Shown here one piece after another: positions 32,074 to 39,892 of a stretch of DNA of 54,097 nucleotides. The notes under the pieces were generated by a model that was not told the origin of the DNA, made no database searches, and was given only the letters and a program-made list of their open reading frames with translations. Made by a program: the position numbers and the translations under genes. Within the stretch, counting starts at the first letter, position 1, and every line of letters begins with the position of its first letter. This stretch comes from an uncultured Eubacteriales bacterium (lineage in GTDB: Bacteria > Bacillota > Clostridia > Oscillospirales > CAG-272), in the NCBI GenBank assembly GCA_900546315.1, contig URCP01000007.1:1-54097 (forward strand). Reading direction: 5' to 3'.

Positions 32074-33252
32074 ATGAAATTAACACCTGAAAAAGACGGA
32101 ATTCTTCTCGGAAGGCGCCTTGAGTTCTTCCACCACAATACGATGCCGGAGTGGGGCTACGCGGCTGACCAGACCGACACATACGCGCTGCTGCACCCGA
32201 AGAACGAGATTGAAGGCGTGAGATACCCGCTTTACGTGGTCTTTCACTCGGCGGGACATGACGTCTATTCGACGATCGGCTGTACATGGGCGGAGGGCAA
32301 CCACGATATCTATCACGCGCCGGAGGATATGTACGCTCTGTACCTCGACTGCCGTGCGAACGAGAAGAACGACTGGTGGTGGGGCGGAATAAACGCCCAC
32401 GGCGAGGGCGACCCTTCTCGCTCAGGGACAGAGCTTCAGCCGGTCGAAAAGCGCTGTATCGCGACAATAGAACACATAATAGAGACCTGCCCGATAGACA
32501 CTGAGCGTGTGTACGCGGTCGGAAACTCGATGGGCGGAAGCGGCGCGCTCGGAATCGCGATGCGCCGAGGAGATATTTTCGCGGCGGTTAAAGTCAATGT
32601 CCCGGCGGGAGTCAGGCATTTCGCGGACAGGTGCTGTCTTGACACGGTCGCGCCTGATGGATTCAGGATACCTGACCCGCCGGTGCTCGTCGATTACTCT
32701 GCGCAGAACGACGGCTGGTCGGACGGGCACGAGGTGCTGTACAGAGGAATGCGGGAGAAGCGTTACGCCCTGCTCGGCTACTGGGGCAATTTCGGGCACG
32801 CGAACAATAACAGTATTATGGAGAAGGAGAACGACCTCATCCATTCCTTTGATATCTTCAGTGTCAGAAAGAGCGCTCCGCACCCGGTCTTCACGAACGC
32901 CTCGACCGATGATCAGAATCCATGGGAGAACGACAGGAGCGTGACGACGTCCGGACAGGTGAACTCGTTCTTCAGGTGGGAGAACGGGACTGACGGTGAG
33001 CGGGAGTTCAGCATGACGCTGAGACTCCTCCGCGAGGACGAGTGGAAGTCGAGGGTGACGTTCCCCGACAGCTCGACAGCGGACGTCACGATAAGAAGAG
33101 CGGACAATTTCCGCCCGAATCCCGGAGAGACAATAAACTGGAAGTATGGAACCGCGCACGGAACCGCGACAGCTGACAGTGAAGGTCTCGTGACGATAGA
33201 GCGCCTGACAATAACGAAGACTCTGGAAACACTTACCCTGACCCGCGCGTAA
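32074..33252 (+). CDS. Alpha/beta hydrolase, esterase/depolymerase type
   Basis: This protein of about 392 residues has a large N-terminal alpha/beta hydrolase domain with YVVFHSAGHD near 50 (oxyanion region), the nucleophile elbow GNSMGG near 148 and a late GHANN near 245 likely to carry the catalytic His. The last 110 residues are beta-rich and may be a small accessory domain. No signal peptide is seen. The plan resembles PHB-depolymerase or feruloyl-type esterases, though the substrate is not identifiable. ATG 32062 is in frame and would add M-V-I-K from the repeat tail; 32074 is chosen because GAAAGG is then at a usable distance. Confidence 0.8.
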   Translation: MKLTPEKDGILLGRRLEFFHHNTMPEWGYAADQTDTYALLHPKNEIEGVRYPLYVVFHSAGHDVYSTIGCTWAEGNHDIYHAPEDMYALYLDCRANEKNDWWWGGINAHGEGDPSRSGTELQPVEKRCIATIEHIIETCPIDTERVYAVGNSMGGSGALGIAMRRGDIFAAVKVNVPAGVRHFADRCCLDTVAPDGFRIPDPPVLVDYSAQNDGWSDGHEVLYRGMREKRYALLGYWGNFGHANNNSIMEKENDLIHSFDIFSVRKSAPHPVFTNASTDDQNPWENDRSVTTSGQVNSFFRWENGTDGEREFSMTLRLLREDEWKSRVTFPDSSTADVTIRRADNFRPNPGETINWKYGTAHGTATADSEGLVTIERLTITKTLETLTLTRA

Positions 33253-33266
33253 GGCGAACGGGGATA

Positions 33267-34010
33267 TCACACCTTTCCCCTGAGCTCTTCCCCTAGTCTC
33301 GAGAGAATCTTCTTCTCAAGCCGTGAGATATACGACTGGCTTATTCCCAACATATCGGCGACTTCCTTCTGAGTGAGCTCTCTTCCGCCGTTCAGACCGT
33401 ATCTCAGGTTGATTATGACCTGTTCGCGCTCGTCGAGTCCGCGGATGGCGTCGCGTATTGTCTTCTTTTCCTCGTTTTTTTCGAGGTCGCGTGAGATGTC
33501 GTCCTCGTCGCTGCCGAGTATATCCGAGAGGAGGAGCTCGTTCCCGTCCCAGTCCACGCTGAGCGGCTCGTCGATAGATACTTCGCGCTTGCCTGAGGAT
33601 TTCCTGATGTACATCAGTATCTCGTTCTCGATGCACCTTGAGGCGTAGGTCGCGAGCTTGATGTTCTTGTCCGCGCGGAAGGTGTTTATCGCTTTTATGA
33701 GACCGATTGTACCGATTGAGACGAGGTCTTCGATTCCGGTCCCGGTGTTCCCGAATTTACCGGCTATGTAGACGACGAGCCGCAGATTGTGCTCGATGAG
33801 AGTCTGCCGCGCGGCGCCGCCGCCGTTTCCGTCAAGCTCCGCGATAACACGCGCCTCCTCGTCCGACGTGAGAGGCGGCGGAAGCGTTCCGGCGCCGTTG
33901 ACGTAAAAGATTCCCCGGTGTCGCCCGATGCCGGATATCAGCCGTGACAGAGCCCTCGCGACCCGTGCCGCGAAACCGCTCATAAGTATTCCGAGACCGT
34001 TCAGTTTCAT
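33267..34010 (-). CDS. sigE: RNA polymerase sporulation sigma factor SigE
   Basis: This 247-residue sigma-70 family protein has region 2 with LIEHNLRLVVYIAGKF and DLVSIGTIGLIKAI (about 68-105), TYASRCIENEILMYIR near 119 and a region 4 helix-turn-helix (TQKEVADMLGISQSYISRLEKK near 212). The first roughly 25 residues form an amphipathic, basic pro-sequence as in pro-SigE, which is cut after asymmetric division. It lies 24 nt downstream of the processing protease gene, the conserved spoIIGA-sigE pair. It drives early mother-cell sporulation genes. Confidence 0.93.
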   Translation of the reverse strand: MKLNGLGILMSGFAARVARALSRLISGIGRHRGIFYVNGAGTLPPPLTSDEEARVIAELDGNGGGAARQTLIEHNLRLVVYIAGKFGNTGTGIEDLVSIGTIGLIKAINTFRADKNIKLATYASRCIENEILMYIRKSSGKREVSIDEPLSVDWDGNELLLSDILGSDEDDISRDLEKNEEKKTIRDAIRGLDEREQVIINLRYGLNGGRELTQKEVADMLGISQSYISRLEKKILSRLGEELRGKV

Positions 34011-34034
34011 TTCTTGTTCCTCCTTGTGTGTATG

Positions 34035-34850
34035 TCATTGCACGACAGATGACGGAATTATGCCATCCAGCCCGCCGAAATCGCTCTCGGCTGTCGCCGC
34101 GACGGCGTCCGTCTCGTATCCGTCAATTATTATCCTGTCCGGAACGAGACCGATGAGAAGTTCGGCGTTTCCGATGCCTTTTGCCGGTATGAGACGGATT
34201 CTGCGTGCCGACGCGCTGTCGAGCGACGGGATGTTGTTCACGGTCAGACCCTTGAGCGGTTCCGGCAGGATGTCAGCCATCTTTTCCGGCGAGACGAGTA
34301 TCACCGCTTTCCCGCTGAGTGGTTCGGTCAGGAGATTTCCGCTGTCGACGAGCATATGAAATGTCTTTGTCCTCCCATCAATCGTGATGCTGACGTCGGT
34401 TTCCCGCAGAGCCGTCGAGCGTGGTCTGAGCCTTCCGTATATGACGCAGACGACGCCTGCCACGACGGCAGGGAACGCGAACAGAGAGGCGCTGCCTGAT
34501 CCGGCATATCCGAACCCCGCCACGCGCAAAATCCTGCCGAGAACGCTCATGAGCCCTCCGAGAGCGAGGTTCGCCGCGAGGAACACAGGAAGCGTTCTGA
34601 AAAGCCGTCCGTTATAAGCGACAAGGCACATGGCGGCTCCGACCGAGATAATCCCGAGTGCCCACACAACCCGGACGCCGCCGTTTCCCGGAAACGCGGT
34701 CCGCAGAACTGCGCACAGAGCCCCGAGCGCCGATGCCGCGGCGAGCCTTTTCCCCCTGACAGGCATACTGAGTATCTTCCCGGTCAGGAACAGCGCGAGA
34801 AAGTCCATCGAAAAATTGATTACAAACAGCACATCCGCGAAGATTTCCAC
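34035..34850 (-). CDS. spoIIGA: Sigma-E processing peptidase SpoIIGA
   Basis: The product of about 271 residues begins with VEIFADVLFVINFSMDFLAL, the usual SpoIIGA N-terminus, and has five hydrophobic segments in the first 145 residues. The C-terminal domain carries the aspartic-protease VDSGN motif near 170, followed by LTEPLSGKAVILVS. It cleaves pro-SigE at the sporulation septum. The GTG at 34850 is chosen because GGGGGTGA lies just upstream and the homology begins there; an ATG at 34874 in the same frame is less likely. Confidence 0.9.
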   Translation of the reverse strand: MEIFADVLFVINFSMDFLALFLTGKILSMPVRGKRLAAASALGALCAVLRTAFPGNGGVRVVWALGIISVGAAMCLVAYNGRLFRTLPVFLAANLALGGLMSVLGRILRVAGFGYAGSGSASLFAFPAVVAGVVCVIYGRLRPRSTALRETDVSITIDGRTKTFHMLVDSGNLLTEPLSGKAVILVSPEKMADILPEPLKGLTVNNIPSLDSASARRIRLIPAKGIGNAELLIGLVPDRIIIDGYETDAVAATAESDFGGLDGIIPSSVVQ

Positions 34851-34873
34851 GCGTTCACCCCCGTGACAGATCA

Positions 34874-34908
34874 ATTATACACCCATTCGGCGCGATCTTT
34901 CTGTCGCA
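34874..34908 (-). promoter_or_regulatory. Possible Spo0A-dependent promoter of spoIIGA-sigE
   Basis: On the minus strand a perfect TATAAT (34874-34879) stands upstream of the GTG start. No SigA -35 is visible, but the plus strand reads TGTCGCA (34902-34908), one base from the TGTCGAA core of a 0A box, in place of the -35. The well-studied spoIIG promoter is also activated by Spo0A bound over its -35 region; its use here is inference. Confidence 0.4.
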
Positions 34909-35016
34909 TTTTATCGCCGTGAAAAATTTTCCAGTCATCGCATAGAACGGCGCCGTTTTGTCAACACTATCCTCGACCGGGTCAGAAAAATCCGCCCGAA
35001 AGAAAGGAAGATCATA

Positions 35017-35226
35017 ATGCTTGACAGAATAGCTCTGATAATCGCCATAATCGGCGGCATCAACTGGGGCTCGATAGGACTCTTCAAATTTGACATCGTG
35101 GCATGGATCTGCGGAGGACAAGGATCGCTTGCCGCGAGAATAATCTACACAGTGGTAGGGCTTGCATCGATATGGTGCATATCGCTCCTGTTCAGGGAGA
35201 CGAACGAAGACTACTCAAGGGAATAA
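35017..35226 (+). CDS. DUF378 family small membrane protein
   Basis: This 69-residue protein has two membrane helices: LIIAIIGGINWGSIGLF (about 7-23) and IIYTVVGLASIWCISLL (about 42-58). The GGINWG motif is the hallmark of DUF378. AGAAAGGAAG precedes the ATG. Function unknown. Confidence 0.88.
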   Translation: MLDRIALIIAIIGGINWGSIGLFKFDIVAWICGGQGSLAARIIYTVVGLASIWCISLLFRETNEDYSRE

Positions 35227-35231
35227 TAAAA

Positions 35232-35310
35232 GCAGGAGGGGGAGAAAACTCTTTGAAAAGAGTTTTCTCCCCCTCCTGCACCTCCCCCTTTTTCCTAAAC
35301 TTTTATACAC
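35232..35310 (-). repeat. Family A palindromic repeat, copy A3, acting as terminator
   Basis: The hairpin at 35232-35279 has arms of about 22 bp (GCAGGAGGGGGAGAAAACTC on one side) and a tiny loop. Read on the minus strand it is preceded by GTATAAAAGTTTAGG as in copies A1 and A2, and is followed by TTTTATTATT. It lies just after the glnN stop on the minus strand and the DUF378 stop on the plus strand, where it would end both transcripts. Confidence 0.82.
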
Positions 35311-35357
35311 TGTGGATGAGCGCACAAACCTTAGTATCATCAAGGGGGAATATATAA

Positions 35358-37454
35358 TCAGCAGCTGAACAGAAGCTCGGAATAACCCGGCCACGGCCAG
35401 CAGGATTTCGCCGTCAGGGTTTCGAGCTCGTCGGCGTATTTCCTGACCTCAGACATTGCCGGGATCACATTGTCGCGGATCGCGAAGGACATCTCTGAGT
35501 ACTCGTCGATGGCTTTTGCGTTGTTCACCGCGGTTTCGAGGATGTCGGCGGCGGCGGTCAGGGCTCTCAGTGACGCCGTTTCCTTCGAGATTATATCCTT
35601 TTCAACCGACGTGTCGATTCCGAGCGAGTCCGCGGCGATTGCCGTTTCCGACACCTCGCGTATGTATCTCATGACCGCCGGAACTATCTCGCGTCTCGCC
35701 ATATCGAGCATGGTGAGCGCTTCGATGTTTACGATCTTGCAGTAGCTCTCGTAGTGGATTTCGTTGCGGGAGATCATTTCGGTCCGGGTAAACACGTGGT
35801 GGCGTGAGTACATGGCGATGTTGGCGTCCGAGGTGAAGTATGGAAGCGCGTCGGGGGTCGTCCTTAGATTGAGCAGTCCGCGCCGTTCGGCTTCGCGCAC
35901 CCAGTCTTCGGAGTAGCCGTCGCCGTTGTAGATTATGCGTTTGTGGGCGTTTATAGTGTCGCGGATGACCTTGGCGACCGAGGAGTTGAAGTCCTCGCCG
36001 GCGGCGAGAAGCGCCTCGAGCTTATCCGCAATTTTTTCGAGCTCGTCGGCGACGATGGTGTTGAGCGTGATGTTCGGACCCGAGACGGAGTTTGATGAGC
36101 CTAGGCTTCTGAATTCGAACTTGTTGCCGGTGAAGGCGAACGGAGAGGTGCGGTTGCGGTCGGTGGTGTCCTTCGGAAACTTCGGAAGAACGTCGACGCC
36201 GATCTCCATATATGAGCGCTCCTGCCGGTCATAGTTCGTTTCGTAAACGACCGACGCGAGTATTTCGGTGAGCTCGTCGCCGAGGAACATCGAGATGATA
36301 GCAGGCGGAGCCTCGAATCCGCCGAGTCTGTAGTCGTTCGAGGCGCTCGCGACCGAAACCCTGAGAAGGTCCTGATGATCGTCAACGGCGGCGATAACGG
36401 CGGCGAGGAATATGAGAAACTGAGCGTTGTCTCGCGGAGTGTCGCCCGGCTCGAGGAGGTTCACGCCCTCTGCGGTCGAGAGAGACCAGTTGTTGTGTTT
36501 GCCGCTGCCGTTGACACCGGCGAAGGGCTTTTCGTGCAGGAGGCAGACAAGACCGTGATGCGCGGCGACTTTCTTCATTATCTCCATCGTCAGCTGATTG
36601 TGGTCGACCGCTATATTTGTCGTCGTGAAGATGGGCGCGAGCTCGTGCTGAGCGGGCGCCGCCTCGTTGTGTTCGGTCTTCGCGAGGATTCCGAGCTTCC
36701 AGAGCTCTTCGTCGAGCTCTGCCATGAACGCCTTTACGCGCGGCTTTATTGTTCCGAAATAGTGGTCGTCGAGCTCCTGTCCCTTGGAAGGCTTCGCGCC
36801 GAACAGCGTGTGACCGGTCAGGATGAGGTCGGGGCGCTTATCATAGAGAGCTTTGTCGACGAGAAAATATTCCTGTTCCGGACCGACGGTGGAGATTACC
36901 TTTTTCGTGTCTACGCCGAAGAGCTTCAGCACTCTGACCGCCTGGCGGCTGACCGCTTCCATCGATCTGAGGAGCGGCGTCTTCTTGTCGAGAGCCTCGC
37001 CGCCGTAGGAGCAGAACGCCGTCGGTATGCAGAGCGTGTTGTCCTTTATGAACGCGTAGGACGTCGGGTCCCACGCCGTGTAGCCTCTCGCCTCGAAGGT
37101 AGCCCTGAGCCCGCCGGACGGGAAGGACGACGCGTCGGGTTCACCCTTGATGAGCTCCTTGCCGGATAACTCCATGATGACGTTTCCGCCGCCGGTCGGT
37201 GTGATGAAGCTGTCGTGCTTTTCGGCGGTGATACCGGTCATCGGCTGGAACCAGTGCGTGTAGTGGGTCGCGCCTTTTTCGAGCGCCCAGTCCTTCATCG
37301 CGTTCGCCACGACGTTCGCGACCGATATGTCGAGCTCGCTTCCGTCTTCGATGGTCTTTTTCAGAGACTTGTATGTATCCTTCGGAAGCTTCTGACGCAT
37401 GACCGCGTCCCCGAAGACCATGCTGCCGAATATCTCCTGAATGTGCTTGTCCAT
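35358..37454 (-). CDS. glnN: Glutamine synthetase type III
   Basis: The 698-residue length and the motifs identify GSIII: GGLRATFEARGYTAWDPTSY near 108-127, GPEQEYFLVD near 191, a long central part with KTEHNEAAPAQHELAPIF near 256, HGLVCLLHEKPFAGVNGSGKH near 295 and NRTSPFAFTGNKFEFR near 425. It joins ammonium to glutamate with ATP. GSIII is frequent in Bacteroidetes, Clostridia and rumen bacteria. AGGAAGG precedes the ATG at 37454. The leader carries a 60-nt tandem repeat, and copy A3 ends the transcript. Confidence 0.95.
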   Translation of the reverse strand: MDKHIQEIFGSMVFGDAVMRQKLPKDTYKSLKKTIEDGSELDISVANVVANAMKDWALEKGATHYTHWFQPMTGITAEKHDSFITPTGGGNVIMELSGKELIKGEPDASSFPSGGLRATFEARGYTAWDPTSYAFIKDNTLCIPTAFCSYGGEALDKKTPLLRSMEAVSRQAVRVLKLFGVDTKKVISTVGPEQEYFLVDKALYDKRPDLILTGHTLFGAKPSKGQELDDHYFGTIKPRVKAFMAELDEELWKLGILAKTEHNEAAPAQHELAPIFTTTNIAVDHNQLTMEIMKKVAAHHGLVCLLHEKPFAGVNGSGKHNNWSLSTAEGVNLLEPGDTPRDNAQFLIFLAAVIAAVDDHQDLLRVSVASASNDYRLGGFEAPPAIISMFLGDELTEILASVVYETNYDRQERSYMEIGVDVLPKFPKDTTDRNRTSPFAFTGNKFEFRSLGSSNSVSGPNITLNTIVADELEKIADKLEALLAAGEDFNSSVAKVIRDTINAHKRIIYNGDGYSEDWVREAERRGLLNLRTTPDALPYFTSDANIAMYSRHHVFTRTEMISRNEIHYESYCKIVNIEALTMLDMARREIVPAVMRYIREVSETAIAADSLGIDTSVEKDIISKETASLRALTAAADILETAVNNAKAIDEYSEMSFAIRDNVIPAMSEVRKYADELETLTAKSCWPWPGYSELLFSC

Positions 37455-37501
37455 TTGTGCTGCCTTCCTGACAGAGTTTCAAATCTGTCCCCCAAAATAT
37501 A

Positions 37502-37655
37502 AATCCGCGCCTGCGCGTAATTCCTTTGATTGCTGCTTTTTACAAAGCAACAATTATACATAACTCCGCGCCCGCGCGGAGTTCCTTTGATTGCTGCTTT
37601 TGATAAAGCAACGATTATATATACCCGCGCGGAGTTCCTTTTCACCGCGCGGGGA
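37502..37655 (-). repeat. Tandem hairpin repeat in the glnN leader (family C)
   Basis: Two units of about 60 nt (37502-37561 and 37562-37622) and a partial third (37623-37655) match closely. Each has a G+C-rich palindrome (AACTCCGCG with CGCGGAGTT in unit 2), a TTCCTTTGATTGCTGC block and an A+T-rich end. On the minus strand each full unit reads TATAAT, a TTGCTTT...AAAGCAGCAA hairpin, AATCAAAGGAA and the palindrome. It lies between the HD-protein gene and glnN. Confidence 0.8.
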
Positions 37656-37661
37656 TGTGTG

Positions 37662-38321
37662 TCAGAGCAGGATCTGCCCGTTGACGCTGAGCCTGAATCT
37701 GAGCCCGAGCTTTTCAGCCGCCTTCCGGCAGAGTATCATGCGCCCGAGGAATATCTCGAAGTAGTCCATGACCGAGCAGAAATCAGTGTCGATCTGGAGC
37801 TTCAGCTCAATTTCCTTCTTTTCGGTTGAGATGTCGAGGTCCGCGCGCTTTACCGAGTAGTTGACCCGGTCGTGAATGTCAAACGACTTTATGTCGGTGT
37901 TTCTGACACGCGAGGCACGGACGTCGGTCTTGTCGGCGAGAATCAGGGCCGCCGTTATCGGATTGACCGGAACCGCCGTGCCCTCGTCGTGGTTGCCTAT
38001 CGCGGTGATTATCGTCGCGATGTCATCGGCGGACGCACCCATGTTGTCGAGTATGCGGAAAGCCATTATCGCGCCGCTCTGCGCGTGGTCGGTGCGGTTG
38101 ACGATGTTTCCGATATCGTGCAGATAACCGGCGATTTCCGCGAGTTCGGCGTCACGCTCCGGATAGCCGAGCTTCAGGAGTATGTCCTTCGCGGTCTTCG
38201 AGACCTTGCCGACGTGCGTGAAGCTGTGCTCGGTGAACCCGAGGGCGATCAGCGCTTCGTCCTCTTTCTCGATGTAGGTGTGTATCGCCTTGTCCGCCTT
38301 TACTTCTTCTATAGTTATCAT
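37662..38321 (-). CDS. HD-domain phosphohydrolase
   Basis: This 219-residue protein is of the HD superfamily: H36 in FTHVGKVSKTA, YLHDIGN near 67 (the HD pair), NHDEG near 109 and a late DKTD near 129 supply the metal ligands. The C-terminal 80 residues are beta-rich. Members hydrolyse phosphate esters of nucleotides; the substrate is unknown. It follows the tautomerase gene by 2 nt on the minus strand, so the two are co-expressed. Confidence 0.85.
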   Translation of the reverse strand: MITIEEVKADKAIHTYIEKEDEALIALGFTEHSFTHVGKVSKTAKDILLKLGYPERDAELAEIAGYLHDIGNIVNRTDHAQSGAIMAFRILDNMGASADDIATIITAIGNHDEGTAVPVNPITAALILADKTDVRASRVRNTDIKSFDIHDRVNYSVKRADLDISTEKKEIELKLQIDTDFCSVMDYFEIFLGRMILCRKAAEKLGLRFRLSVNGQILL

Positions 38322-38323
38322 AC

Positions 38324-38668
38324 TCAGAAGTTGCTCCGGTTCCAGCCCCAGTTCTCGACCTCGGCGTAGGTGACATAGACGCCGGTCGGATCGATGCCGA
38401 GCTTATCGTGGCAGATGTCGCACAGCACCGCGGTCATCTTCGAGAAATCAGAGGGCTTCGCGTGACCGAAGATCTTGACGTCGATCATGGCGAGCGGCTT
38501 TGAGTTGTCCCCGCCGAGCCAGAGGCGCGCGCCGCCCTCAAGGTCGACCATGAGATATGTCTCGGTCTTGCCCGGAAGTGTGGTTATTGCCTTGCCGAGA
38601 GCCGACTTTATTTCTTCCATTTTTGTTTCGTCGAGCTTTGCGCTTGTTCTTAAGTTGATGTATGGCAT
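38324..38668 (-). CDS. MIF-like tautomerase
   Basis: This 114-residue protein begins M-P-Y-I-N-L, so Pro1 would be the catalytic base after Met removal. The length and the K33-like lysine, SKPLAMIDVKIFGHA (about 70-84) and GVYVTYAEVENWGWN (about 97-111) match the macrophage migration inhibitory factor / phenylpyruvate tautomerase family rather than 60-residue 4-OT proteins. It would convert keto and enol forms of phenylpyruvate-like acids. The physiological role in bacteria is unclear. Confidence 0.88.
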   Translation of the reverse strand: MPYINLRTSAKLDETKMEEIKSALGKAITTLPGKTETYLMVDLEGGARLWLGGDNSKPLAMIDVKIFGHAKPSDFSKMTAVLCDICHDKLGIDPTGVYVTYAEVENWGWNRSNF

Positions 38669-38694
38669 TTTATATCATCCTTTCCGTATATGCT

Positions 38695-39102
38695 TTATAT
38701 ACCTGTTCCGTATTGGCGTATCTGTTCCATTATGTGTCCCATGTTTCCTTCGCCCGCGTATCTTGTCATATCAAAGAAGTCTTCCGAGGCGTCTGCCCAG
38801 ACAAGCGGATTCTCGTCGCCATGAGGGGCGAAGCTCTCACTCAGTTTCCCGGTCCACACCTCGACATAGCAGTCCTGATTGTAGTATGTGAAGTCCATGA
38901 GGCGCGAGAGGGAAATCCTTGTCCGGTCGATCGAGGTCTCCTCGAAGAGCTCTCTGTAAGCCGCGTCGGAGCCGGTCTCGCCATTTTCTATGTGCCCGCC
39001 GATGAAGTTGTACAGCCCGAGATAGGGTTCCTTTATCCTTTTGCAGAGGAGCACTTTCTTTCCTGTCGGGTCGAATACGACTATAAGATTGTATCCTGTC
39101 AT
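38695..39102 (-). CDS. Nudix (MutT-like) hydrolase
   Basis: This 135-residue protein has a Nudix box G36-x5-E42-x7-R50-E51-L-F-E-E followed by T-S-I, so the usual Gly of the box is Ser. The catalytic Glu residues are kept. Its small size fits MutT-like nucleotide pyrophosphohydrolases. One nt separates it from the Nif3-type gene stop, in the same minus-strand operon. Confidence 0.85.
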   Translation of the reverse strand: MTGYNLIVVFDPTGKKVLLCKRIKEPYLGLYNFIGGHIENGETGSDAAYRELFEETSIDRTRISLSRLMDFTYYNQDCYVEVWTGKLSESFAPHGDENPLVWADASEDFFDMTRYAGEGNMGHIMEQIRQYGTGI

Positions 39103-39103
39103 T

Positions 39104-39874
39104 TCACACCGACTTTATTCTGTTGCAGTTGAAGTACCCGGTCTTGACGTTGGTGAATTCCTTCAGTATCAGGAGGGTCAGGTAACTGCATATGAAGTCC
39201 TCGGTATGGAAATGTCCCGCCTCAAAGAGGTTCATTCCGATATAGTCCGACTCGTTCATTATGTTGTAAGAGAGCTGACCCGTGAGATATGAGTCCGCCC
39301 CCGCCGCCTTAGCCGCTTTTATGAAATCCTTGCCGTCGCCGCCGCATATCGCGAGGCGGTTGACGATGCCTGACGCGGACGCGTAGAGTATCCGCTCCGC
39401 TCCGAGTGCCTTCTTGGCCCCGGACGCGAAGTCGCTGCACGCGAGCGGCGTCGGTATTGTCCCTATCCGTCCGATAGGCTCGCCGTCCATGGTGATAGTC
39501 CCGATGTCCGAGAGTCCCATGAGCTTCGCGAAGATGTCGTTGAGCCCGCCCGACGCCGCGTCGAGACGCGTGTGGAAGGACATGACCGAGATGCCGTTTT
39601 TCAGCAGCTTCATGGTTTTTTTCGCTATCGGGTCTGCGTAGTTCACCGCCTTAAGCGGTCTGAATATCATCGGATGGTGCGACACGATGACGTCGAAATT
39701 GTTCGCGATCGCGTAGTCGACCGCGTCTTCCGTGACGTCGAGCGTGCAGAGGACGCGCATGACTTCCCGGTCCGGGTCGTCCGCGACCATGAGTCCGTCG
39801 TTGTCCCAGTCGCATCTGAGCGTGTCCGGAAACTTCGAGTCGAGATATTTGTAAAGCTGGTCTACTGTCGGCAT
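39104..39874 (-). CDS. Nif3-like dinuclear metal centre protein (YqfO type)
   Basis: The product of about 256 residues starts MPTVDQLYKYLDSKFPDTL, then DWDNDGLMVAD, VSHHPMIFRPLK (about 61-72, metal His pair), SFHTRLDAASGGLND (about 98) and a late MNLFEAGHFHTED (metal His and Glu). These are Nif3/DUF34 signatures. The function is uncertain (a GTP cyclohydrolase-like metal site has been proposed). It lies after trmK as in Bacillus. Start 39874 has GGAGGGA six bases upstream; an ATG at 39889 lacks one. Confidence 0.9.
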   Translation of the reverse strand: MPTVDQLYKYLDSKFPDTLRCDWDNDGLMVADDPDREVMRVLCTLDVTEDAVDYAIANNFDVIVSHHPMIFRPLKAVNYADPIAKKTMKLLKNGISVMSFHTRLDAASGGLNDIFAKLMGLSDIGTITMDGEPIGRIGTIPTPLACSDFASGAKKALGAERILYASASGIVNRLAICGGDGKDFIKAAKAAGADSYLTGQLSYNIMNESDYIGMNLFEAGHFHTEDFICSYLTLLILKEFTNVKTGYFNCNRIKSV

Positions 39875-39892
39875 TCTGAATCCCTCCATAAC

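Noticed and set aside
30672..32138. 488-codon minus-strand frame across copies B2 and B3 and the PPIase gene
   Set aside because: It is antisense to a clear lipoprotein gene, and its recognisable peptide is again the repeat read backwards.
37361..37645. Minus-strand frame reading through the glnN tandem repeat
   Set aside because: Its repeated peptides (NCCFVKSSNQRN) come from the 60-nt DNA repeat; it overlaps the true glnN start in another frame.
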